From Brucella pecoris (GTDB taxonomy: Bacteria; Pseudomonadota; Alphaproteobacteria; Rhizobiales; Rhizobiaceae), in NCBI RefSeq assembly GCF_006376675.1, contig NZ_VEWK01000003.1, positions 372,001-436,000 on the forward strand: a stretch of DNA of 64,000 bases. The letters run 5' to 3'. This document shows, piece after piece, positions 1 through 9,667 of this stretch. The position numbers and the translations under genes were made by a program. Under the pieces are notes generated by a model. That model made no database searches. It was given only the letters and a program-made list of their open reading frames with translations, and was not told the origin of the DNA. How positions within the stretch are numbered: the stretch's first letter is position 1; the number at the start of each line of letters is the position of its first letter.

Positions 1-2487
1 CAACGACAGACCGTAGCGCGACGGCACGTTGATCTCGAAGCCCAGTTCGCCGGTGAAGCTCATGCGGAACAGACGCGCCGGCACGCCAAGGAATGTGCAT
101 TCAGCAACCGACATATGCGGGAAGGCTTCGTCCGAAATATCCAGACCTTCAACCATCGGCTCGATGAGCTTGCGCGCATTCGGGCCATTGATTGCCACCA
201 CTGCCCATTGTTCGGTGGTCGAGGTCAACGAGACTTTCAGCTCCGGCCATTCTGTCTGCAGATAATCTTCCATCATGTTGAGAACACGCGCGGCACCGCC
301 GGTTGTGGTCGTCACATGGAAGCGATCCTGCGTCAGACGGCCGACAACACCGTCATCGCGGATGAAGCCATCTTCGCCAAGCAGCAGACCATAACGGCAG
401 CGCCCGACACCAAGCTTCGTCCATGGATTGGTGTACATGCGGTTCATGAATTCGGCTGCATCCGGACCGACCACTTCGATCTTGCCAAGCGTGGAGGCGT
501 CGAACATGCCGAGCGACTGGCGGGTCGCCTTGCATTCGCGTGCCACGGCCTGATGCATGTCTTCACCGGTTTTCGGGAAGTACCATGCGCGACGCCACAG
601 CGACACAGGCTCGAAAGCAGCGCCGTGCTGTTCGGCCCAGCTATCGATTGGCGTCTTGCGTGTCACATCAAACAGTTTGCCGCGATTGTAACCGCAGAAA
701 GCGCCAAAGGTCGTCGGCGTATAAGGCGGACGGAACGTTGTGAGGCCAACCTGCGGCGTCGGACGCATGAGCGCATCGGCTGCAACAGCCAGACCGTTGA
801 TGTTCGAGGTCTTGCCCTGATCGGTCGCCATGCCATTGGTGGTATAGCGTTTGACGTGCTCGATGGAGTGAAAACCCTCGCGCACCGCCAGACGAATATC
901 CTTGGCGGTCACATCGTTCTGGAAATCGATGAAAGCCTTGGCTTTGCCCGGATCGCGATCGGTTGGCAATTCGCGACAGCTCACGCCATCGCAGACAAAA
1001 TCGCCGGCAACCGCATATTCAGACGCCTTAGCCTTATGCCCGGCATCATTGGCAGCAGCGGCACCCGCTTCTGCACCTTCACGAAGAGCAGCCTGCAGAT
1101 CGAAATTGCCATTGCCTGCACCGGCACAGCGGCTTTCCTCGGTGCGTTCGCCCGGCAGATAGATTTGGCGCGCCTCATCCCAGACGAGTGAGCCCTTTGT
1201 GTGCGAGAACAGATGCACACTTGGATTCCAGCCGCCTGACATCAGCAGCACATCGCAGGCAATCGTGCGCGCAGCACCGACAGAGCCGTTAGAAACCGGA
1301 TTAGCCCGCACGGACGACACACGATGGCGTCCGCCGGTATCCGTCACAGTCCAGCCAGTCAGCGTCTCGATGCCGAGCATTTTGGCGCGGTTGACGAGGC
1401 TGTCGGCAACACTTGAACGCACATCGATGATGGCCGGGACCTTGACGCCTGCAACAGCGAGATCGAAAGCCGCAAGCCATGCACTGTCATGCGAGGTGAC
1501 GACGACAGCCTGATTGCCGACCTTGACGCCATAGCGATTGAGATAGGTGCGTGCGCTCGATGCCAGCATCACGCCGGGACGGTCATTGCCTGCAAAGACC
1601 AGCGGCTTTTCGATAGCGCCCTGCGCCAGCACCACCTGTTTTGCGCGCACGCGCCACATGCGTTCACGCGGTGCATTGGCGGCAGGCTTTGCCTGATGAT
1701 CGGTCAGGCGTTCGCAAAGGCCGACCATGTTTTGATGGTAATAGCCGATGGCCGTCGTGCGCGGCAAAAGCGTGACATTCGGATTGGCTTTCAGCGCTTC
1801 TATGGTTTCATTGAGCCAGTCCCAGCTTGCGCGGCCATTGATGACCGGCTCCGGTTCCGACAGAAGCGAGCCGCCAAATTCGGCCTGCTCGTCAACGAGG
1901 ATAACCTTCGCACCGCTTTTTGCGGCCTCTAAAGCAGCCGCCAGACCGGCAGGTCCACCACCCGCGATCAGCACATCGCAGAATGCATAGCGGCTGGCAT
2001 AGGTGTCCGGATCGGGTTCGGATGGCGATTTGCCAAGACCGGCAGCGCCTCGGATGAAAGGCTCATAAACCTTGTTCCAGAAGCTCTTCGGCCACATGAA
2101 GGTCTTGTAGTAAAAGCCTGCCGAGAAGAACATGTAGAACGCGTCATTGATCGCGCCGACATCGTGCTTGAGCGACGGCCAATGGTTCTGGCTTTCGGCT
2201 TTCAGTCCGTCATAGAGTTCCAGCACCGTGGCGCGGGTATTCGGCTCAAACCGGCCCGGCCCGCGTGAAACGCCCATCAGCGCATTTGGCTCTTCGGAAC
2301 CGGCAGAAAGAATGCCGCGTGGGCGGTGATATTTGAACGAACGACCGGCCAGATGCTCGCCATTGGCAAGCATGGCGGATGCCAGCGTGTCGCCTTCAAA
2401 GCCGGAATAGGTCTTGCCGTTGAAGCTGAACCGCACGGACTTGGCCTTGTTGACACGGCCTTTATTATGAATGCGCATATCGGTCAT
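1..2487 (-). CDS. soxA: Sarcosine oxidase alpha subunit (C-terminus cut by window edge)
   Basis: Large FAD/NAD/folate subunit of heterotetrameric sarcosine oxidase, which oxidises sarcosine to glycine and passes the methyl group to tetrahydrofolate. I read the open frame from an ATG that overlaps the soxD stop (TAATG); 829 residues are in the window, and the family is near 1000. The N-terminus has the ferredoxin-like fold typical of these subunits. A Rossmann motif (AGGGPAGLAAA) follows near residue 175. The visible C-terminal part resembles the aminomethyltransferase (GcvT) domain. soxB and soxD lie directly upstream on the same strand; soxG would be expected beyond the left edge. The call is firm; only the end is missing. 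Confidence 0.93.
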   Translation of the reverse strand, partial: MTDMRIHNKGRVNKAKSVRFSFNGKTYSGFEGDTLASAMLANGEHLAGRSFKYHRPRGILSAGSEEPNALMGVSRGPGRFEPNTRATVLELYDGLKAESQNHWPSLKHDVGAINDAFYMFFSAGFYYKTFMWPKSFWNKVYEPFIRGAAGLGKSPSEPDPDTYASRYAFCDVLIAGGGPAGLAAALEAAKSGAKVILVDEQAEFGGSLLSEPEPVINGRASWDWLNETIEALKANPNVTLLPRTTAIGYYHQNMVGLCERLTDHQAKPAANAPRERMWRVRAKQVVLAQGAIEKPLVFAGNDRPGVMLASSARTYLNRYGVKVGNQAVVVTSHDSAWLAAFDLAVAGVKVPAIIDVRSSVADSLVNRAKMLGIETLTGWTVTDTGGRHRVSSVRANPVSNGSVGAARTIACDVLLMSGGWNPSVHLFSHTKGSLVWDEARQIYLPGERTEESRCAGAGNGNFDLQAALREGAEAGAAAANDAGHKAKASEYAVAGDFVCDGVSCRELPTDRDPGKAKAFIDFQNDVTAKDIRLAVREGFHSIEHVKRYTTNGMATDQGKTSNINGLAVAADALMRPTPQVGLTTFRPPYTPTTFGAFCGYNRGKLFDVTRKTPIDSWAEQHGAAFEPVSLWRRAWYFPKTGEDMHQAVARECKATRQSLGMFDASTLGKIEVVGPDAAEFMNRMYTNPWTKLGVGRCRYGLLLGEDGFIRDDGVVGRLTQDRFHVTTTTGGAARVLNMMEDYLQTEWPELKVSLTSTTEQWAVVAINGPNARKLIEPMVEGLDISDEAFPHMSVAECTFLGVPARLFRMSFTGELGFEINVPSRYGLSL

Positions 2488-2792
2488 TATTTCGTCTCCG
2501 CAGCCGGAGTTTGTTCAAGCTTTGGGCGTGGTTCACCGGCCTTGTAGGTGGTGACAAACTTGTCGCTCACCGTGTCGCGTACAGCATTGAAAAAGCGGCC
2601 ACAGCCGTTGATATGCCGCCAGCGTTCATAATGGGTGCCGCGCGGATTGGTACGCGTGAACAGGAAATCACGCCATTCGTCATCGCTCAGAGTGGACGGA
2701 TCGGCAGGCCGCGCGATATGCGCTTCGCCTGCATAGGCGAATTCCAGTTCCGGCCGTTCCATCTCGCAATAAGGGCAACGGATAAGAAGCAT
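2487..2792 (-). CDS. soxD: Sarcosine oxidase delta subunit
   Basis: A 101-residue small subunit of heterotetrameric sarcosine oxidase. The N-terminal motif IRCPYC and a later Cys/His-containing stretch match the zinc-binding SoxD family, whose members are about 90-110 residues. Its stop shares one base with the soxA start, and soxB ends 12 bases upstream, so the three genes are almost certainly co-transcribed and translationally coupled. Confidence 0.95.
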   Translation of the reverse strand: MLLIRCPYCEMERPELEFAYAGEAHIARPADPSTLSDDEWRDFLFTRTNPRGTHYERWRHINGCGRFFNAVRDTVSDKFVTTYKAGEPRPKLEQTPAAETK

Positions 2793-2804
2793 GTTTTATC
2801 TCCC

Positions 2805-4058
2805 TTAGTGCGCAACGGCGGCAGCAGCCGCTTCATCGATCAGGCGACCGGTGGTGAAACGTTCAAGCGTGAACGGCGCATTGATCCAGTGTGGTTCATC
2901 GCGGGCGATCGTATGCGCAAAGACATGCGCCGAACCCGGCGTTGCCTTGAAGCCGCCCGTACCCCAGCCGCAATTCACGAAGAGGCCCGGAACCGGGGTC
3001 TTGCCAATAATCGGCGAACGATCCGGCGTGACGTCAACAATACCACCCCATTTGCGCAGCATTCGCATACGGGTGAAGATCGGGAAGACTTCGCAGATGG
3101 CCGCAAGCGTATGCTCGATCAGCGGCAGACCACCGCGCTGGCTGTAAGACACATACTGGTCAGTACCGGAACCAATCACCAGCTCGCCCTTGTCAGACTG
3201 GCTGATATAGGCATGAACCGTGTTGGACATGACCACGCAAGGGAAGATCGGCTTGACCGGCTCGGACACCAGCGCCTGTAGCGGGAAGCTTTCAAGCGGC
3301 ATACGAACGCCTGCCGTGTCCATGACAATGGATGTGCTGCCAGCAGCAGAAACCGCCACTTTCTTCGCCTTGATGAAACCGCGTGGCGTATCCACGCCGG
3401 TCACGCGACCCGATGCATCGCGGCGGATTGCTGTGACGGGGCAATTCTGGATGATATCAACGCCGCGCTCCGTCGCACCGCGTGCATAGCCCCAGGCAAC
3501 CGCATCGTGACGGGCCACGCCGCCGCGCCGCTGCAAGGTTGCACCAACAACCGGATAACGGGCATTGGCTGAAATATCGAGCGGCGGGCAATATTCCTTC
3601 GCCTGCTCCTTGGTCAGCCATTCATTGTCGATGCCATTGAGACGATTGGCATGGATATGGCGCTTGAAGCTCTGCACATCATGCACCGTATGTGCCAGCA
3701 TCATAACACCGCGCTGCGAGAACATGACATTGTAGTTGAGGTCCTGGCTCAAGCCTTCCCACAGCTTCATCGCATGTTCGTAAAGATGCGCGCTCTCATC
3801 ATAGAGATAGTTGGAGCGGATGATCGTGGTGTTACGCCCCGTATTGCCGCCGCCAAGCCAGCCTTTTTCGATAACCGCGACATTGGTGATGCCATGTTCC
3901 TTCGCCAGATAATAGGCGGCACCCAGACCGTGCCCGCCTGCGCCGACGATGATTACGTCATATTCGGCCTTGGGTTCGGCATTCGGCCATTGCGGCTTCC
4001 AGTTCTTGTTGCCGGAAAGCGCATTTTTAATAATAGAAGCTGCAGAAAAACGGGACAT
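2805..4058 (-). CDS. soxB: Sarcosine oxidase beta subunit
   Basis: FAD-containing beta subunit (417 residues, the usual family length) carrying the sarcosine oxidation site. A dinucleotide-binding motif ([15 protein letters not shown]) starts near residue 37, and the C-terminal CGWGTGGFK region is typical of the DAO/SoxB fold. A start nine codons further upstream is possible, but the MSRFSAAS start used here gives the standard N-terminus. First gene of the soxBDA operon. Sarcosine comes from glycine betaine and dimethylglycine, which fits the quaternary-amine importer at 5.8-9.6 kb. That link is inference. Confidence 0.95.
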   Translation of the reverse strand: MSRFSAASIIKNALSGNKNWKPQWPNAEPKAEYDVIIVGAGGHGLGAAYYLAKEHGITNVAVIEKGWLGGGNTGRNTTIIRSNYLYDESAHLYEHAMKLWEGLSQDLNYNVMFSQRGVMMLAHTVHDVQSFKRHIHANRLNGIDNEWLTKEQAKEYCPPLDISANARYPVVGATLQRRGGVARHDAVAWGYARGATERGVDIIQNCPVTAIRRDASGRVTGVDTPRGFIKAKKVAVSAAGSTSIVMDTAGVRMPLESFPLQALVSEPVKPIFPCVVMSNTVHAYISQSDKGELVIGSGTDQYVSYSQRGGLPLIEHTLAAICEVFPIFTRMRMLRKWGGIVDVTPDRSPIIGKTPVPGLFVNCGWGTGGFKATPGSAHVFAHTIARDEPHWINAPFTLERFTTGRLIDEAAAAAVAH

Positions 4059-4280
4059 GGACAACCACCAGTTTCGCGACCGCAAGCGCCGTGTCGGCGC
4101 AAGCGAAGCCTTTGATGATATTTCTATTGTTTCCGTTTCAAACCCGACAGCAGGCTTGCGTCAAAAGACGCCACAAATACGACATGCCCACCATTTCGCG
4201 ACATCTCGTCCGCCCCAAACAAGTGGCTCCGCGTCTGCAACCTGACGGCAAAGCAGTTTCAAAAATCGCCCCTGTAAAAT

Positions 4281-4299
4281 AGGACAACATTATTGTCCT
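4281..4299. promoter_or_regulatory. Inverted repeat in the soxB/gdhA intergenic region
   Basis: Perfect dyad AGGACAA-CATTA-TTGTCCT, 7-bp arms with a 5-bp spacer, 88 bp before the dehydrogenase start and 222 bp before soxB. Its shape suits a dimeric GntR- or Lrp-type regulator. The regulator is not identifiable here. The rest of 4059-4386 shows no gene. Confidence 0.45.
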
Positions 4300-4386
4300 T
4301 TTCCCTTTTCTTTTATTGCGCAAAGGTCTAGGCATTCTTTCGTAAAATCGCGCCCAAAATAAAAGAAACGCAAGAAAGGTGATTCC

Positions 4387-5652
4387 GTGACTAAGGAGAA
4401 TCTACTCGAAAGCGCACTCGTTCGTCTGGACGAAGCGGCAAGCCACATCAACATCGATGCGGATGTCATCGAGAAGCTGAAATATGCGCGTGAGACCATG
4501 AAAGTGCGTCTGATGATTCGTATGGATGACGGTTCGCGCAAATCCTTTCTTGCATGGCGCTGCCGTTATGATGATACGCGCGGCCCGACGAAGGGTGGCA
4601 TCCGCTATCACCCGGAAGCGACCGCTGAAGAAGTCGAGACGCTGGCCTTCTGGATGACTTTCAAATGCGCGGTCATGAACCTGCCTTATGGCGGCGGCAA
4701 GGGTGCTATCCAGGTCGATCCACGTCAACTTTCAAAGGCTGAACTGGAACGTCTTTCACGCGCCTACATCCAGGCTTTCTCCGGCATTATCGGGCCGGAT
4801 CGCGACATTCCGGCACCGGATGTCTACACCAATTCCATGATCATGGGCTGGATGGCAGACGAATATTCCCAGATCGTCGGACAGTCCTCGCCTGCCGTCA
4901 TCACCGGCAAGCCGCTGGCGCTTGGCGGTTCGCTCGGACGCAATGATGCAACCGCACGCGGCGGCTTCTATCTGGTGCGTCATCTGTCACACGATCTGGG
5001 CCTTGCCTCGCAGCTTCGCGTCACGGTTCAGGGTTTCGGCAATGCCGGTCAGTTCATCGCCAAGCTGATGGCGAGCGATGGTCACAAGATCGTTGCCGTA
5101 TCGGATTCGTCCGGTGCTGTTTATTGCGCCAATGGTCTTGATCTCGATGCGCTTCTGGAAGCTAAGGCACAGAACAAGTCGGTTGTTTCAACGGCTGGCA
5201 AGAACGGCCATGAAGCGATCACGCCGGATGAGCTGGTTGCAGCCGAATGCGATGTTCTCGTGCCAAGCGCCATGGAAAACATGATCCACGCAGACAATGC
5301 GGCATCCATCAAGGCAAAGCTGATTGTCGAGCTTGCGAATGGTCCTGTCACGCCGGAAGCAGACCAAATCCTTGCGAATAACGGCGTCATCGTTCTGCCG
5401 GATATTCTGGCCAATGCCGGTGGCGTGACAGTTTCCTATTTCGAATGGGTGCAGAACCGTCAGGGCTATTACTGGACGCTTGAAGAAATCCATGAGCGCC
5501 TGAAAACCATCATGGAGCGTGAAGGCCGCGCCATCTGGAACCATGCCAAGCAGCACAATGTGACAGTTCGCTCGGCAGCTTATGTTCATGCGCTGCAGCG
5601 TCTTGCACAGGCTATTGAAGCACACGGCACGCAAAACGATTTTGCTGCCTGA
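4387..5652 (+). CDS. gdhA: Glu/Leu/Phe/Val dehydrogenase (glutamate dehydrogenase type)
   Basis: A 421-residue amino-acid dehydrogenase that reversibly deaminates an L-amino acid, most likely glutamate, with NAD(P). It starts at GTG with AAGAAAGGTG upstream. The N-terminal dimerisation domain has the substrate motif GGGKGAI near residue 105, with catalytic lysines in the expected places (RGPTKGGIRYH and GGGKG). The C-terminal Rossmann domain has the motif QGFGNAGQ. Length and motifs fit hexameric bacterial GDH. Substrate and cofactor preference cannot be read from the sequence. It is monocistronic, with a strong hairpin after it and an inverted repeat in its promoter. Confidence 0.9.
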   Translation: MTKENLLESALVRLDEAASHINIDADVIEKLKYARETMKVRLMIRMDDGSRKSFLAWRCRYDDTRGPTKGGIRYHPEATAEEVETLAFWMTFKCAVMNLPYGGGKGAIQVDPRQLSKAELERLSRAYIQAFSGIIGPDRDIPAPDVYTNSMIMGWMADEYSQIVGQSSPAVITGKPLALGGSLGRNDATARGGFYLVRHLSHDLGLASQLRVTVQGFGNAGQFIAKLMASDGHKIVAVSDSSGAVYCANGLDLDALLEAKAQNKSVVSTAGKNGHEAITPDELVAAECDVLVPSAMENMIHADNAASIKAKLIVELANGPVTPEADQILANNGVIVLPDILANAGGVTVSYFEWVQNRQGYYWTLEEIHERLKTIMEREGRAIWNHAKQHNVTVRSAAYVHALQRLAQAIEAHGTQNDFAA

Positions 5653-5668
5653 TCCAGCCTTTTGACAT

Positions 5669-5702
5669 CACCCCTCCTGCCAGCCCGCTGTCAGGAGGGG
5701 TG
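5669..5702 (+). terminator. Hairpin downstream of gdhA
   Basis: An 11-bp perfect stem (CACCCCTCCTG pairing with CAGGAGGGGTG) with a 12-nt loop, 16 bases after the gdhA stop. No clear T-run follows, so it may be an inefficient or factor-assisted terminator. Confidence 0.5.
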
Positions 5703-5771
5703 TCGAACGGCGGTTTCCTTTTCCCGCCTGCGCTATAGTTTACCTCCACAAGGAACAACCAGCGCGATGGG

Positions 5772-6710
5772 ATGAAAAGCATGTCGTACGGAAATCTATT
5801 CAAGGGAAGTGCCGTCGCACTTGCCCTCTTTGCGGGCGCAATTCAATTTTCCAGCCTCGCGCAGGCACAGGTGGTCGTGTCTTCCAAGATCGACACTGAG
5901 GGCGGCGTCCTTGGCAACATCATTCTTGCCGTTCTCAATGCGAATGGTATCCAGACAACGGATCGCATTCAGCTCGGCGCAACGCCGGTCGTTCGCAAGG
6001 CGATCACCGCTGGCGAAATCGATATTTATCCTGAATATACCGGCAATGCCGCCTTCTTCTTCAACAAGGCGGACGATCCGCTCTGGAAAGACCCGGCCAA
6101 GGCTTACGAAACAGCCAAGAAACTTGATTACGACACCAACAAGATCGTATGGCTCGCCCCCTCTCCCGCCAACAACACATGGGGCATCGCCGTCCGCAAG
6201 GATGTGGCCGACGAGAACAAGCTTACCAATCTGAGCGAGTTCGGAAAGTACATTTCGGGAGGCGGAAAGACCATTCTTGCGGCATCATCGGAGTTCGTGA
6301 ACTCGGCAGCCGCCCTGCCAGCCTTCCAGACCGCCTATGGCTTCACCCTGAAACCCGATCAGCTCATCACGCTTTCAGGTGGCGACACTGCGGCGACGAT
6401 TGCAGCCGCAGCCAATCAGACCAATGGCGCTAATGCGGCCATGGTCTACGGCACCGATGGCGGCATCGCCCCTTCCGGGCTCACCGTGCTGGAAGACGAC
6501 AAGCATGTGCAGCCGGTTTATCAACCCGCCCCGATCATCCGCGAAGAGGTTCTGAAGAAGAACCCGAAGATCGAGGAACTTCTGAAGCCGGTTTTCGAGA
6601 AGCTTGACCTGACAACCCTTCAGGAACTCAACGGTCGCGTGCAGCTTGGTGGTGAACCGGCAAAGGCGGTCGCCGAGGATTTTCTCAAGACCAACGGATT
6701 TCTGAAGTAG
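5772..6710 (+). CDS. osmF: Osmoprotectant/quaternary-amine ABC transporter, periplasmic binding protein
   Basis: Substrate-binding protein of an OpuC/YehZ-type importer, 312 residues with a signal peptide ending near AQA (about residue 32). The motif ITAGEIDIYPEYTGN is characteristic of the glycine-betaine/choline-binding OpuAC family. Gene order and sizes of the four following genes match E. coli osmF(yehZ)-yehY-yehX-yehW. An internal ATG at 5781 is an alternative start. Ligand is not provable: the E. coli system binds glycine betaine only weakly. The nearby sarcosine oxidase genes make betaine or a related methylamine a sensible guess. Confidence 0.88.
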   Translation: MKSMSYGNLFKGSAVALALFAGAIQFSSLAQAQVVVSSKIDTEGGVLGNIILAVLNANGIQTTDRIQLGATPVVRKAITAGEIDIYPEYTGNAAFFFNKADDPLWKDPAKAYETAKKLDYDTNKIVWLAPSPANNTWGIAVRKDVADENKLTNLSEFGKYISGGGKTILAASSEFVNSAAALPAFQTAYGFTLKPDQLITLSGGDTAATIAAAANQTNGANAAMVYGTDGGIAPSGLTVLEDDKHVQPVYQPAPIIREEVLKKNPKIEELLKPVFEKLDLTTLQELNGRVQLGGEPAKAVAEDFLKTNGFLK

Positions 6711-6738
6711 AGAGCGCGATAACGGATAATTGCCGGGC

Positions 6739-7935
6739 ATGAGTGCAACACACCAGACGATCCAGGCAAATGGCACGAAGAGCTTGTTTGCATATATCGA
6801 CAAGCTCGGATTGGTCATAGCGGCAATCGGCTTATCGGGATTGCTTCTGCCATTTGCAAACTTTCGGGCAAACCGCATCGTTCAAGGCGAGCCGCGTTAT
6901 CTTTTGGATGCCCTGCCGACCTCGTTGGCGCTGCTGTTCGCCGCTGTCGTAGCGGCAGGACTGCTGATCGGCTTTGCCCGTAGCAACAATTTGTTGCGGC
7001 TATTCGCGGCTCTGTTCTGCCTCGCATCCGTCATGGTGGCAATCGGCCTGGCCGCGTCATATCTGTCGCCCGAAGGAAACAGATATGCGCGCGTTTCTCC
7101 AGCTTCCGGCTTCTGGCTGCTGTTCTTCGCGAGCGCGCTTTATGTCGCGGATGGGCTGGTCCGGTTGCGTGCCGGCCCGTTTTTACGGGTCGGACTGCTG
7201 GTCATTGCGGGATTGCTGCTTGCCGCGCTGCTTTCCTCGGGACTCTGGGACAGCATCTCATTCATGAAGGAATATCAAAGCCGCGCGGACAGCTTCTGGA
7301 ACGAAGCAGAACGGCATATAGCCTTGGCTTTGGGATCGCTTGCAGCGGCGACCGCAGTGGGCATTCCGCTGGGGCTTGTCTGCCATCGCTTGGCCGGGTT
7401 GCGCGCTTTCGTTCTGAACAGCCTCAATATCGTGCAGACCATTCCGTCAATGGCCCTGTTCGGTATTTTGATTGCGCCACTCAGTTGGGTCGCCACGCAG
7501 TTTCCATGGGCGGGCGCGATCGGTATCCGTGGAATCGGCGCTGCACCGGCATTCGTCGCACTTTTCCTCTATTCGCTGCTGCCTATCGTGGCAAACACAG
7601 TCGCGGGGCTGGCACAGGTGCCTGAACCGGTAACGGACGCAGCCCGCGGCATGGGAATGACGCGCCTGCAGCGTCTCTTCAAGACAGAGTTTCCACTGGC
7701 CTTCCCGGTCATTCTCACCGGCATACGGATCGTCATGGTGCAGAATATCGGCCTGACGACCATTGCGGCATTGATTGGCGGTGGTGGCTTCGGAACATTC
7801 GTCTTTCAGGGCATTGGGCAAACGGCAATGGATCTCGTTCTGCTGGGCGCCTTGCCTACCGTTCTCCTCGCCTTTGGTGCTGCGGTCATTCTCGATGCAG
7901 CGATACAAATCACCGAAAGAGGCAGCTCCCTATGA
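6739..7935 (+). CDS. yehY: Osmoprotectant ABC transporter permease with N-terminal membrane extension
   Basis: Inner-membrane permease, 398 residues from ATG (a TTG nine bases earlier is also possible). The N-terminal half holds several extra membrane segments (up to about residue 155). The C-terminal half is the ordinary OpuC-type permease with the EAA loop (ARGMGMTRLQRLFKTEFPLA). E. coli YehY (about 385 residues) has the same two-part layout, so it is named by position and length. Its end overlaps the ATPase start by four bases (ATGA). Confidence 0.85.
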   Translation: MSATHQTIQANGTKSLFAYIDKLGLVIAAIGLSGLLLPFANFRANRIVQGEPRYLLDALPTSLALLFAAVVAAGLLIGFARSNNLLRLFAALFCLASVMVAIGLAASYLSPEGNRYARVSPASGFWLLFFASALYVADGLVRLRAGPFLRVGLLVIAGLLLAALLSSGLWDSISFMKEYQSRADSFWNEAERHIALALGSLAAATAVGIPLGLVCHRLAGLRAFVLNSLNIVQTIPSMALFGILIAPLSWVATQFPWAGAIGIRGIGAAPAFVALFLYSLLPIVANTVAGLAQVPEPVTDAARGMGMTRLQRLFKTEFPLAFPVILTGIRIVMVQNIGLTTIAALIGGGGFGTFVFQGIGQTAMDLVLLGALPTVLLAFGAAVILDAAIQITERGSSL

Positions 7936-8870
7936 TCGAGTTCGACCATATCACAAAGCGCTATAACGGACGCGCGGCTGTGGACGCGGTGAGCTTCACC
8001 ATCGAACCTCACAGTATTGCTGCCATTGTCGGGACGTCAGGTTCCGGCAAGACGACCCTCTTACGGATGGTCAATCGTCTGGTCGAGCCGACTGATGGAG
8101 AAATCCTTATCGACGGCCGCAGCATCATGGATGAGCCCGGCCATGTTCTGCGGCGGCGGATCGGCTACGTCATCCAGCAGAACGGACTGTTTCCGCATCG
8201 CACCGTCGCAGAGAACATTGCGACGGTACCCCTTCTGCTCGGCTGGCAAAAACAGCGCATCGATATCCGCGTCGATGAACTGCTTGACCTTTTCCAGCTT
8301 GAACCGGTGGACTACCGCGACCGCTATCCGCATGAACTTTCCGGAGGGCAACAGCAACGCGTCGGTGTGGCGCGTGCGCTCGCTGCCGGACCGAACATCC
8401 TTCTCATGGACGAGCCGTTCGGGGCGCTCGATCCGGTTATCCGGGCCAAGGCGCAGGAAGATCTGAAGGCGATCCAGAAGCGGCTTGGCACAACCATTAT
8501 CCTTGTCACGCACGACATGGAGGAAGCGATATCGCTGGGGGACCGTATCGCCGTCATGGATGACGGAAAACTGCTGCAATATGGTCCGCCGGCAGAAATT
8601 CTCGCCCGCCCGGCAACCGATTTCGTCGAGCGCCTTGTCGGTACGGGCGAACGGCCCTTCCGTCTCCTCTCTCTGATGGACCTGAAAACCGTGCTCCAGC
8701 CCGGTGATGCGGGCGGTGCAACAATGCCGGTAACGGCGTCGCAACGTGATGCCCTTGCCGAGCTTCTGTGGTCAGGACGAAAGGCCCTTCCCGTTCTTGA
8801 CCATGATGGCAGACCACTTGGACAAGTCACGCTCGACAGGCTTCTGCATCAGGCAGAGCGTCCGGCATGA
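7932..8870 (+). CDS. yehX: Osmoprotectant ABC transporter ATP-binding protein
   Basis: Cytoplasmic ATPase, 312 residues. Walker A GTSGSGKTT is near residue 34, signature LSGGQQQR near 136, Walker B ILLMDEP near 156 and the H-loop THD near 194. The last 70 residues resemble the CBS-type tail of OpuCA/ProV proteins, but only about one motif is recognisable. It is translationally coupled to both permeases by 4-base overlaps. Confidence 0.9.
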   Translation: MIEFDHITKRYNGRAAVDAVSFTIEPHSIAAIVGTSGSGKTTLLRMVNRLVEPTDGEILIDGRSIMDEPGHVLRRRIGYVIQQNGLFPHRTVAENIATVPLLLGWQKQRIDIRVDELLDLFQLEPVDYRDRYPHELSGGQQQRVGVARALAAGPNILLMDEPFGALDPVIRAKAQEDLKAIQKRLGTTIILVTHDMEEAISLGDRIAVMDDGKLLQYGPPAEILARPATDFVERLVGTGERPFRLLSLMDLKTVLQPGDAGGATMPVTASQRDALAELLWSGRKALPVLDHDGRPLGQVTLDRLLHQAERPA

Positions 8871-9613
8871 AATTGTTCCTGTCCCTTGTTCCGCGTGCGC
8901 TGCTTCTGGGCGTTCTGTTGCTGTTTTTGTGGCAGCCTCATCTTTTCGAGCCGTTGTTTCGACCGCTCGTCGACGAGGGTGTTCCGGTCATTTATGATCG
9001 TGCAAACTTCGTCACGCTGACTTTGCAGCATCTCGGTCTGGTCGCTCTGGCCGCACTGGCTTCCACGATTGTGGCTGTATCGATGGCAATCTTTGTTACC
9101 AGAAAGCAGGGTGCGGAGTTTCTGCCGCTCTCACGCAGCCTTGTGAATATCGGCCAGACCTTCCCCCCAGTTGCAGTGCTGGCACTTGCAGTGCCGGTCT
9201 TCGGTTTCGGAGACAAACCGACCCTGATTGCCCTCTTCCTCTATGGTCTGCTTCCGATTTTTGAGAATACGCTGACAGGACTAACGACTTTGCCGCCTCC
9301 GGTTGTCGAAGCTGCGCGCGGCATGGGGATGACCAGCGCGCAACGGCTTGTGAAAATCGAGGTTCCCCTCGCCATGCCGGTTATTCTGGCGGGTATCAGA
9401 CTTTCCGCCGTGATCGGCCTTGCAACGGCCACCATCGGCTCGACGGTGGCCGCCAGAACACTTGGGGAAGTCATCATAGCCGGTCTCATTTCCAACAACC
9501 TTGCTTTCGTTTTGCAAGGCGGACTCGTTGTAGCGGCACTTGCCATACTCATCTTCGATGGGTTTCAGGCAATTGAGCGTTATCTCCTGAAACGTTCCGG
9601 ACGGGGCCTTTGA
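8867..9613 (+). CDS. yehW: Osmoprotectant ABC transporter permease
   Basis: Second, short permease of the same importer (248 residues, E. coli YehW about 243). It has five or six hydrophobic segments and the EAA loop ARGMGMTSAQRLVKIEVPLA before the last segments. The start overlaps the yehX stop by four bases. Last gene of the osmF-yehYXW operon. Confidence 0.88.
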   Translation: MKLFLSLVPRALLLGVLLLFLWQPHLFEPLFRPLVDEGVPVIYDRANFVTLTLQHLGLVALAALASTIVAVSMAIFVTRKQGAEFLPLSRSLVNIGQTFPPVAVLALAVPVFGFGDKPTLIALFLYGLLPIFENTLTGLTTLPPPVVEAARGMGMTSAQRLVKIEVPLAMPVILAGIRLSAVIGLATATIGSTVAARTLGEVIIAGLISNNLAFVLQGGLVVAALAILIFDGFQAIERYLLKRSGRGL

Positions 9614-9667
9614 AAGACGCCACCGCATTCCTATATCCTTGCAAACGACCAGCCAGCGAGGAACGGG

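Noticed and set aside
115..1191. 358-codon plus-strand ORF at the left edge
   Set aside because: It is the antisense shadow of soxA. The minus-strand frame has continuous sarcosine oxidase similarity and operon context.
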